5,173 nt of DNA from an uncultured bacterium (GTDB lineage: Bacteria; Planctomycetota; UBA1135; UBA2386). This document shows, piece after piece, positions 1 through 5,173 of the stretch (position 1 is its first letter; the number at the start of each line of letters is the position of its first letter). The notes under the pieces were generated by a model. That model saw nothing but the letters and a program-made list of their open reading frames with translations, ran no database searches and was not told where the DNA came from. Both the position numbers and the translations under genes were made by a program. The DNA is taken from contig CALKYL010000024.1 of assembly GCA_938003515.1 (NCBI GenBank), positions 1 through 5,173 of the forward strand, written 5' to 3'.

Positions 1-2
1 TG

Positions 3-545
3 GATCTCGCTCGCTACGAGCAGATCGCACGCGACAAGACGGGACCGCTGATGGCGCTGCCGATCGAGGGCGCGGCCGTGCTCGCAGGCGTCGACGAGGC
101 CGCGGTCGCGGCGATCCGGGAAGGCGGCCTGCTGCTCGGCACCGCCTACCAGCTCGCGGACGACGTGCTCGATCTGCTCGATCGCAAGCAGCGCGGCCAG
201 GCTGGCGCCGATCTGCGCGAAGGCAAGCTGACCTGGCCGCTGCACGACTACCTCGAGCGCGCGCCCGAGCCGGAGCACGACCGGCTGCTCGCGCTGCTCT
301 CCGCGCGCGAGCGTCGCGTGACGGACGTACTGCCGTGGGTGCGGGTGATCCGCGCGAGCGGCGCGGTCGAGCGCACGCTCGAGCGGGCGGCCACCCTCGT
401 CGCGGCGTCGCGCGCCGCGTGGTCGACGCTTCCCCCGGCCTGCGCCGCGGTGCTCGACCGAGAGGCAGCCCGCTTCACCGCGGCGCTGCCCGCTCCGGAA
501 GAGGCCGTTCCTGCTTCGCTGTCGCCCGTCGAGGCCGCCGAATGA
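3..545 (+). CDS. crtE: Polyprenyl (probably geranylgeranyl) diphosphate synthase, C-terminal part
   Basis: This trans-prenyltransferase is open at the window's left edge; 180 residues and the stop are visible. It would condense isopentenyl diphosphate with allylic diphosphates, here most likely to make GGPP for the carotenoid enzymes encoded downstream. Visible landmarks, numbered from the first in-frame codon: the K12-T13-G substrate-binding segment, a helix ending in the second Asp-rich motif D53-D54-V-L-D57 (Mg2+/diphosphate binding) preceded by YQLA, and an E-G-K-L-T-W-P-L segment matching the GKxTLPL signature of the IspB/HepB-like branch. The C-terminal tail is Ala/Glu-rich. The first Asp-rich motif, which sets chain length, lies upstream of the window, so C20 specificity is inferred from the crtI/crtB context and not read from sequence. 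An internal ATG at 51 is not the start, since conserved sequence continues upstream of it to the edge. The stop overlaps the crtI start by 4 bases. Family is certain; the crtE assignment is likely. Confidence 0.88.
   Translation, partial: DLARYEQIARDKTGPLMALPIEGAAVLAGVDEAAVAAIREGGLLLGTAYQLADDVLDLLDRKQRGQAGADLREGKLTWPLHDYLERAPEPEHDRLLALLSARERRVTDVLPWVRVIRASGAVERTLERAATLVAASRAAWSTLPPACAAVLDREAARFTAALPAPEEAVPASLSPVEAAE
531..534 (+). promoter_or_regulatory. Likely ribosome binding site of crtI (GAGG)
   Basis: GAGG lies 7 bases before the ATG at 542, inside the last codons of the upstream prenyltransferase gene. The spacing is normal for a Shine-Dalgarno site. It supports the ATG at 542 over an upstream in-frame ATG at 335, which would extend crtI far into the prenyltransferase gene. 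Confidence 0.5.
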
Positions 546-2089
546 CCGCGACCGCGTCGCTCGACCGCCGACCGCCTCCGCGGCGCGACGGTGGAGGTCC
601 GGGCCACCGCGCCGTCGTCGTCGGCGCGGGCTTCGGCGGCATGGCCGCGGCGCTGCGGCTCTGCGCGCGCGGCTACGACGTCACGCTCGTCGACCGCTGC
701 CCGATGCTCGGCGGTCGCGCCCAGGTGTTCGAACGCGACGGCTTCGTCTTCGACGGCGGCCCGACCGTCGTCACCGCGCCGTTCCTGCTCGAAGAGCTGT
801 TCGAGCTGTTCGGCGAACGCATGGCCGACCACGTCGACCTGCGGCCGGTCGAGCCTTGGTATCGGTTCCGCTTCGACGACGGGCGCACCTTCGACTACGG
901 CGGCACAGTCGAGCAGACGCTCGACGAGATCGCGCGCTTCGACCCGCGCGACCGCGACGGCTACCTCGGGCTGCTGCGCGCGTCGCAGCGCATCTTCGAC
1001 GTCGGCTTCACCGGCCTCGCCGACCGCCCGTTCGACCGCTTCACGACGATGCTGAAGCTGCTGCCGCAGCTGATCCGGTTGCGCAGCGATCGCTCGGTCT
1101 ACGGGCTCGTGGCGCGGCACCTGAAACACCCGCTGCTGCGGCAGGCGTTCAGCATCCAGCCGCTGCTGGTCGGCGGCAATCCGTTCGACACGACGTCGAT
1201 CTACTCGTTGATCCACTACCTCGAGCGGCGCTGGGGCGTGCACTTCCCGATGGGCGGCACCGGCGCGCTCGTGCGTGCGCTCGGCGCGCTGATGGAGCGG
1301 CAGGGCGTCGTCGTCCGGCTCGGCGAGACGGTCACCCGCATCGAGACCGAGGGGCGACGCGCGACCGGCGTTCTGCTCGAAGACGGCACGCGCCTGCCGG
1401 CTGACGTGGTCGTCAGCAACGCCGACGCGCCGCACCTCTACCGCGAGATGGTGCCCGGGCGCAGGCGCCGATGGACCGACCGACGGCTCGGCCGCCTGCG
1501 CTACTCGATGGGACTGTTCGTCCTGCACTTCGGCACGACGCGTCGCTACCCGGACGTCGCGCACCACACGATCTCGATGGGCCCGCGCTACCACGGGCTC
1601 CTGCGCGACATCTTCCACAACAAGGTGCTCGCCGACGACTTCAGCCTGTACCTGCACCGGCCGACCGCGACGGATCCGAGCATGGCGCCGCCGGGCTGCG
1701 ACACGTTCTACGTGCTGTCGCCGGTGCCCAACCTGCAGTCCGGCATCGACTGGACGCGCACGGCGGACGCCTACGGCGACCGCATCCTCGAGGCGCTCGA
1801 GCGCACGATGCTGCCGGGCCTGCGCGAATCGCTCGCCGTGCGCTTCCACATGACGCCCGCCGACTTCGGCGACCGCTATCTGTCGGTGCACGGCTCGGGC
1901 TTCTCGATCCAGCCGATCCTGCGCCAGTCGGCGTGGTTCCGGTTCCACAACCGTTCGGAGGAGCTGAGCAACCTGTATCTGGTCGGCGCCGGCACGCATC
2001 CCGGTGCCGGCGTGCCGGGCGTGCTGTCCTCGGCCAGGGTGCTCGACCGCGTCGTGCCTCGCCCTGGCGTCTGCGCCGAGGAGCGATGA
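542..2089 (+). CDS. crtI: Phytoene desaturase CrtI (lycopene-forming type)
   Basis: This 515-residue FAD-dependent desaturase would convert 15-cis-phytoene to lycopene by successive desaturations at the membrane surface. The N-terminal dinucleotide-binding fold shows V-V-V-G28-A-G30-F-G-G33, followed by the acidic ribose-binding position D51 (often Glu in relatives) and L-G-G-R. Further family signatures are F-D-G-G-P-T (70-75), H-F-P-M-G-G-T-G (from 234), and the C-terminal FAD/substrate signature Y479-L-V-G-A-G-T-H-P-G-A-G-V-P-G-V-L. Length is slightly above the roughly 490-residue norm, mostly because of about 22 Arg/Pro/Gly-rich residues before the Rossmann fold. The start at 542 overlaps the preceding stop (ATGA), has a GAGG ahead of it, and there is no in-frame ATG again until codon 34 inside the FAD fold. 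It sits between the prenyltransferase and crtB genes, so it is very probably phytoene desaturase rather than a related CrtD/CrtO-type or ketolase-like enzyme. The exact number of desaturation steps is inferred from the following lycopene cyclase. Confidence 0.96.
   Translation: MTATASLDRRPPPRRDGGGPGHRAVVVGAGFGGMAAALRLCARGYDVTLVDRCPMLGGRAQVFERDGFVFDGGPTVVTAPFLLEELFELFGERMADHVDLRPVEPWYRFRFDDGRTFDYGGTVEQTLDEIARFDPRDRDGYLGLLRASQRIFDVGFTGLADRPFDRFTTMLKLLPQLIRLRSDRSVYGLVARHLKHPLLRQAFSIQPLLVGGNPFDTTSIYSLIHYLERRWGVHFPMGGTGALVRALGALMERQGVVVRLGETVTRIETEGRRATGVLLEDGTRLPADVVVSNADAPHLYREMVPGRRRRWTDRRLGRLRYSMGLFVLHFGTTRRYPDVAHHTISMGPRYHGLLRDIFHNKVLADDFSLYLHRPTATDPSMAPPGCDTFYVLSPVPNLQSGIDWTRTADAYGDRILEALERTMLPGLRESLAVRFHMTPADFGDRYLSVHGSGFSIQPILRQSAWFRFHNRSEELSNLYLVGAGTHPGAGVPGVLSSARVLDRVVPRPGVCAEER
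2078..2083 (+). promoter_or_regulatory. Purine-rich GAGGAG ahead of crtB, unusually close to the start
   Basis: GAGGAG ends only 2 bases before the crtB ATG at 2086 and lies within the last codons of crtI. The GAGG half gives a 4-base spacer. The spacing is short for an independent Shine-Dalgarno site, so crtB translation may rely mainly on ribosomes terminating at the overlapping crtI stop. Confidence 0.4.
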
Positions 2090-3078
2090 CCGGCCAGGCG
2101 CTCGCCACCCGGACGGTCCGATCGCCGTCGACCGCCGTGGCGGACGACGCGGCGCGGCGCGTGCTCGCGCGGCACGGCCGCAGCTTCCACTGGGCGAGCG
2201 CGTTCCTCGGCGCCGCGCACGCCCGGGACGCCGCGACGCTGTATGCGTTCTGTCGGCACGCCGACGACCTCGTCGACGAGCGCCCTCCGGTCGAGGCGCG
2301 GCGCGCGCTCGCTGCGCTGCGTGACCGGCTCGCGAGCGCCGCCCTCGACACGGACGACGTCGGCGACGGTGATCACGGCGGGGACGATCCCGTGGCTGCG
2401 TTCGCAGGGCTCGCGCGGCGGCGGGGCATCGACCCGGCGGTCGTGCGAGCGCTGCTCGACACGCTCGAACGCGACACCGGCCGCGTGCGCATCGAGGACA
2501 TGGACGCCCTGCTGCGCTACGCCTACGGCGTCGCGTCGACCGTCGGGCTGATGATGTGCGACGTGCTCGGCTGCGACGACCTGCGCGCGCGCGCCTTCGC
2601 CATCGACCTCGGCGTCGGCATGCAGCTGACGAACGTCGCGCGCGACGTGCTCGAGGACGCGCGTCGGGGTCGGACCTACGTGCCGCTGCCGCCCGAGGTC
2701 GACGCCGCGGCGATCGTCGCCGATGCGCCCGGTGCCCGGGACGCCGCGCTGGCGCGGGTGCACGACGTGCTCGACGTCGCGGCGCGTTTCTACCGCAGCG
2801 CCGACCGGGGGCTGCGCTACCTGCCGTGGCGGGCGCGCTGCGCGATCACCGTCGCGAGCCGCGTCTACGAAGGCATCGGCGCCGTCGTGCGCCGGCGCGG
2901 TGCCGGCTACTGGAGCGGCCGCTGCTACACCGGCCCCGTCGCCAAGCTCGGGCACACCGCGCGCGCGCTCGCCGCCGTGACGCTGTCGCCGCGCTACTGG
3001 CGCTGGTGGCCCGGCGCGGGCCACGACCCGCGCCTGCACGCGGCGCTCTCCGGACTGCCCGGGGTGGGTGCGTCATGA
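2086..3078 (+). CDS. crtB: Phytoene synthase CrtB
   Basis: This 330-residue squalene/phytoene synthase family enzyme joins two GGPP head-to-head through prephytoene diphosphate to make phytoene, the committed carotenoid step. Both Mg2+/diphosphate-binding Asp-rich motifs are intact: Y53-A-F-C-R-H-A-D60-D61-L-V-D64-E and N183-V-A-R-D187-V-L-E-D191, the latter followed by G-R-x-Y-V-P-L-P. The S-F-H-W-A segment near the N-terminus and the Y-A-Y-G-V-A-S-T-V-G helix also fit the family. Residues 88-101 form an Asp/Gly-rich loop (seven Asp in fourteen residues) that looks like a lineage-specific insertion. The ATG at 2086 overlaps the crtI stop. The next plausible in-frame starts are GTG codons around residue 18, which would still leave the conserved domain whole. 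The neighbours crtI and crtY favour phytoene synthase over the related hopanoid/squalene enzymes (HpnC, HpnD) or a C30 dehydrosqualene synthase (CrtM). Confidence 0.96.
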   Translation: MTGQALATRTVRSPSTAVADDAARRVLARHGRSFHWASAFLGAAHARDAATLYAFCRHADDLVDERPPVEARRALAALRDRLASAALDTDDVGDGDHGGDDPVAAFAGLARRRGIDPAVVRALLDTLERDTGRVRIEDMDALLRYAYGVASTVGLMMCDVLGCDDLRARAFAIDLGVGMQLTNVARDVLEDARRGRTYVPLPPEVDAAAIVADAPGARDAALARVHDVLDVAARFYRSADRGLRYLPWRARCAITVASRVYEGIGAVVRRRGAGYWSGRCYTGPVAKLGHTARALAAVTLSPRYWRWWPGAGHDPRLHAALSGLPGVGAS

Positions 3079-4283
3079 GCGCGATCGGCGCGGCGAACCT
3101 CGGCGCGACGCACGACGCGGACATCGTCGTCGTCGGCGGGGGGCTCGCGGGCGCGAGCCTCGCGTGCCACCTGGTGCGGCGCGGGCTCGGCGGCCGCCGC
3201 CTGCTGGTCCTCGAGGCGCGGCAGGCCTACCGCCACGACCGCCACTGGTGCAGCTGGTCGCCGCCGACGCATCCGTTCGTCGACTGCATCGAGCGCACGT
3301 GGACGCGGTGGCGCGTCGCCGCCGACGGCCGCGCGCACGTGCAGGAGTGCGCCGAGCAGCCCTATTCGTGCATCCCCTCGGGCCGGCTCTACCAGGAGGT
3401 GGAGCGCCAGCTGCGCGCCGCGGCGAACGCCGAACTGCGCATGGCAACCCCGGTGCGCGCCGTGCGCGACCGCGGCGGGCACGCCGAGGTCGAACTCGAA
3501 GACGGCGCGGTGCTGCGCGCGGGTCTGGTGTTCGACAGCCGACCGGGCGCGAACGGGGTCGCGCGCGCCGCCGCCGACCGGCGCGAAGTCGCCTGGGTCC
3601 AGGACTTCCTGGGCTGGCGCGTGCACTCCGAGAGGCCGGTGTTCGACCCGGCCACGGTCGATCTGATGGAGTTCCACGAGGGCGCCGGTGACGTGCGCTT
3701 CGTCTACGTGCTGCCCTTCTCTCCGCGCGAGGCGCTGGTCGAGGCGACGGCGTTCGCGCCGTCGCCGGTGCCCGACGCCGAGCACGAGCGGGTGCTGCGC
3801 GAGCACCTCGACGGGCCGCTCGGCCGCGGCGGCTATCGGATCCTGCACACCGAGCGCGGCGCCGTGCCGATGACGACGCGCCGCGTGCCCGCCCCCCGGC
3901 CCGGCGCGCGCGTGGTCCCGATCGGGATCGCGGGCGGCTTCGTCAAGCCGAGCACCGGCTACTCGTTCGAGGCCGTGCAGCGCTGGTCGGCGGCGATCGC
4001 CGAAGACCTCGCCGCCGGCCGCGCCCCGGCGTGGCGCGCGCCGCGCCCGCGCCGCGCGCTCGCGATGGACCGCATGTTCCTCGCGTTCCTGCGGCGTCGG
4101 CCACGGCAGATGCCGGCCTTGTTCCTGCGCATGTTCGAGAAGGTCCCGCCCGCGTCGCTCGTGCGCTTCCTCTCGGACCGCGGCAGCCTGTTCGACGCCG
4201 CGGCGGTCGCGATGGCGCTGCCGAAGCTGCCGATGCTCGGGGAAGCGGTGCGTTCGCTGCGGCTCTGGGCGCGTTCGGCGTGA
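3075..4283 (+). CDS. crtY: Lycopene beta-cyclase CrtY (FAD-dependent)
   Basis: This 402-residue flavoprotein would cyclise both ends of lycopene to give beta-carotene, a redox-neutral reaction requiring reduced FAD. The N-terminal Rossmann motif is D-I-V-V-V-G21-G-G23-L-A-G26, with the ribose-binding Glu at E47. Then come H-D-R-H-W-C-S-W (54-61), in the place of the HTWSFH-like motif of enterobacterial CrtY; a V-Y-V-L-P-F-S segment; and L-V-E223-A-T, in which E223 aligns with the catalytic-motif glutamate of lycopene cyclases (IEDT in Pantoea, FLEET in plants). A-G-G-F-V-K-P-S-T-G295-Y-S-F is the C-terminal FAD/substrate signature. The tail from about residue 330 (MDRMFLAFL, FLSDRGSLF, LPKLPMLGEA) also matches the family. 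Length is near the usual 380-400. The ATG at 3075 overlaps the crtB stop; only a loose G-rich stretch precedes it, so translation is probably coupled. Beta,beta rather than monocyclic product is inferred from the blh gene that follows. Confidence 0.94.
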   Translation: MSAIGAANLGATHDADIVVVGGGLAGASLACHLVRRGLGGRRLLVLEARQAYRHDRHWCSWSPPTHPFVDCIERTWTRWRVAADGRAHVQECAEQPYSCIPSGRLYQEVERQLRAAANAELRMATPVRAVRDRGGHAEVELEDGAVLRAGLVFDSRPGANGVARAAADRREVAWVQDFLGWRVHSERPVFDPATVDLMEFHEGAGDVRFVYVLPFSPREALVEATAFAPSPVPDAEHERVLREHLDGPLGRGGYRILHTERGAVPMTTRRVPAPRPGARVVPIGIAGGFVKPSTGYSFEAVQRWSAAIAEDLAAGRAPAWRAPRPRRALAMDRMFLAFLRRRPRQMPALFLRMFEKVPPASLVRFLSDRGSLFDAAAVAMALPKLPMLGEAVRSLRLWARSA

Positions 4284-5173
4284 GCGCAGCGGCGCACAGC
4301 CTGCACCGCCGCGTGGCGCTGCTCGTCACCGCCGTCGCGGTCCTGCTCGCGGGCCGCGCCGCCGCGCTCGACGTCGGCGCGCAGGCCCTGCTGCTCGCCG
4401 CGGCCGTCGTCGTCACCGGACTGCCGCACGGCGCGGTCGACCACCTGCGGGCAGAGCCGGTGCTGCGCCCGAGCTTCGGACGCCTGTGGCTGCCGGCCTT
4501 CCTCGCGCTCTACACCGGCGTCGCGGCCCTGGTGGCGGGCGCGTGGTGGCTTTGGCCGGTGCCCAGCCTGTTCGCGTTCCTCGCGCTGTCCCTGCACCAC
4601 TTCGGCAGCGGGGACGCGCGCGACGCGATCGGGGTCCTCGCACACGGCAGCACGCCGATCCTGATGCCGTGCGTCGCGCATCCCGAGGCGACCGCCGCGC
4701 TGTTCGCGCTGTTGACCGGCGGCGAGGCGTCCGCATGGGAGCGCGGCCTGGAGACGACGCAGCCTGGGCTGCTCGCCGGCTGGGGGGCCGCGCTGGCCGG
4801 CTTGCTGCTCGCGCGGCGCCGGGGGCCCTACGGCCCCGTCGGCGAGCTGCTCGCGATCGCGGCGGCGGGCTGGTGGCTGCCGCCGCTGTTGTCGTTCGGC
4901 CTCTACTTCTGCGTCTGGCACGCGCCTCGGCACATCCTGCAGGTCTGCCAGGAGCTGTGGCCCGGTCCGGTCCGGCCGGCGCTGCGGCGCTTCGGCCGCG
5001 CGGCGATCGCGATGACGATCGCGGCGGTCGTCGGCGGGGTCGCCGTGGCCTGGGCCATGCCGGGCGAACCGGACGTGTTGCGGCGCGGCCTGCAGCTCGC
5101 CTTCTTCGGCCTCGCGGCGCTAACCGTGCGGCACCGGCTCTTCACCCAGGCGCTGCGCCGGCGGCAGGCGGCC
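4280..5173 (+). CDS. blh: Beta-carotene 15,15'-dioxygenase, Brp/Blh family (3' end outside window)
   Basis: This integral membrane Fe(II) enzyme cleaves beta-carotene at the central double bond to two all-trans-retinal. 298 codons are visible with no stop, so the gene runs past the window, though by family length only a few residues should be missing. Signatures are G-L-P-H50-G-A-V-D-H55 after a hydrophobic helix, L-H106-H107-F-G-S-G-D112, and Y-F-C-V-W-H214-A-P-R-H218. H50, H107, H214 and H218 have nearly the spacing of the four iron-ligand histidines reported for the marine Blh 66A03 (H21, H78, H188, H192). A late R-H285 sits where relatives keep a His near the C-terminus. Hydrophobic segments appear at about 11-30, 36-48, 70-92, 96-107, 163-178, 187-213, 240-260 and 270-283, fitting a polytopic protein. 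The GTG at 4280 was chosen because it overlaps the crtY stop (GTGA), like the other junctions. No clear Shine-Dalgarno is seen, and GTG at 4313 is a weaker alternative. The gene predicts a rhodopsin in the cell. Confidence 0.93.
   Translation, partial: MSAAAHSLHRRVALLVTAVAVLLAGRAAALDVGAQALLLAAAVVVTGLPHGAVDHLRAEPVLRPSFGRLWLPAFLALYTGVAALVAGAWWLWPVPSLFAFLALSLHHFGSGDARDAIGVLAHGSTPILMPCVAHPEATAALFALLTGGEASAWERGLETTQPGLLAGWGAALAGLLLARRRGPYGPVGELLAIAAAGWWLPPLLSFGLYFCVWHAPRHILQVCQELWPGPVRPALRRFGRAAIAMTIAAVVGGVAVAWAMPGEPDVLRRGLQLAFFGLAALTVRHRLFTQALRRRQAA

Larger units (their letters stand above)
3..5173 (+). other. Retinal biosynthesis operon crtE-crtI-crtB-crtY-blh
   Basis: Five genes lie head to tail with 4-base overlaps at every junction (542-545, 2086-2089, 3075-3078, 4280-4283), so a single transcript is very likely. 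Together they cover GGPP formation through retinal formation. Neither the operon promoter nor its terminator is in the window. I found no convincing internal promoter, terminator, RNA gene, insertion sequence or CRISPR array. The gene order is that of known proteorhodopsin photosystem clusters, which often also carry idi and the rhodopsin gene, and neither of those is visible here. Confidence 0.88.

Noticed and set aside
248..1999. 583-codon open frame on the minus strand across the prenyltransferase and crtI genes
   Set aside because: It is an antisense shadow of GC-rich coding DNA. The translation is Arg/Ala/Val-rich without recognisable domain motifs, and the plus strand carries clear conserved enzymes over the same bases.
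1987..2012. Inverted repeat (about 9-base arms, GCCGGCAC/GTGCCGGC, 8-base loop) that could be a hairpin
   Set aside because: It lies within the conserved G-A-G-T-H-P-G-A-G codons of crtI, where the repeated GAG residues explain it. There is no T-run and the operon continues, so it is not a terminator.
1471..2085. In-frame extension of crtB upstream to an ATG at 1471
   Set aside because: It would overlap about 600 bases of crtI and gives Arg/Ala/Pro-rich sequence with no homology-like pattern. Conserved phytoene synthase sequence begins only after the ATG at 2086.
1876..3039. 387-codon open frame on the minus strand opposite crtB
   Set aside because: It lacks any family motif and lies opposite an intact phytoene synthase with both Asp-rich motifs. 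The open frame comes from the GC-rich third codon positions.
2556..3074. In-frame extension of crtY upstream to an ATG at 2556
   Set aside because: The extra sequence is Arg-rich shadow of crtB. The FAD fold begins about 16 residues after the ATG at 3075, as expected for CrtY.
2086..3078. Possibility that crtB is a squalene-type or C30 synthase (HpnC/HpnD/CrtM)
   Set aside because: Adjacent crtI, a lycopene beta-cyclase gene and blh all act in the C40 pathway, and both CrtB Asp-rich motifs are canonical. C40 phytoene synthesis is the consistent reading.
3959..4933. 324-codon open frame on the minus strand opposite the crtY end and blh
   Set aside because: The translation is low-complexity (Arg, Gln, Ala) and antisense to Blh, whose histidine motifs on the plus strand explain the region.
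1..5173. CRISPR arrays, tRNA or rRNA genes, insertion sequences, direct repeats, riboswitches
   Set aside because: Coding sequence fills the window with no intergenic gaps, and I saw no repeat-spacer pattern, cloverleaf, transposase motif or flanking inverted repeats.

Overview
This window is one co-directional gene block on the + strand that encodes conversion of isoprenoid precursors to retinal. The layout is: the 3' part of a polyprenyl (probably geranylgeranyl) diphosphate synthase gene (crtE-like, 3-545), phytoene desaturase crtI (542-2089), phytoene synthase crtB (2086-3078), an FAD-type lycopene beta-cyclase crtY (3075-4283), and a Brp/Blh-family beta-carotene 15,15'-dioxygenase (blh, 4280 to the window end, still open). 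The blh gene starts at GTG and overlaps the crtY stop.

The genes would work in series. The crtE product makes GGPP and CrtB condenses two GGPP to phytoene. CrtI desaturates phytoene to lycopene and CrtY closes both ends to beta-carotene. The membrane enzyme Blh then splits beta-carotene into two retinals. Retinal is the chromophore of microbial rhodopsins, and crtE-crtI-crtB-crtY-blh is the gene order known from proteorhodopsin photosystem cassettes. A rhodopsin gene is therefore expected close by, most likely downstream of blh, but none lies in this window. No idi, ketolase (crtW) or hydroxylase (crtZ) gene is present here either.

All four gene junctions are the same 4-base stop/start overlap (ATGA three times, GTGA once). 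There is no intergenic space, internal promoter or terminator, so this looks like one tightly coupled operon whose promoter and terminator lie outside the window.

The DNA is very GC-rich (roughly 70% or more by eye) with strong G/C at third codon positions, which creates many long antisense and out-of-frame open frames that are not genes. The host is probably a high-GC bacterium. The FAD-type CrtY, rather than a CrtYc/CrtYd cyclase, points towards a proteobacterium-like lineage, but the window alone cannot settle taxonomy. The pathway is well known. The interest lies in its compactness, the likely missing rhodopsin partner, and some sequence peculiarities of individual enzymes.
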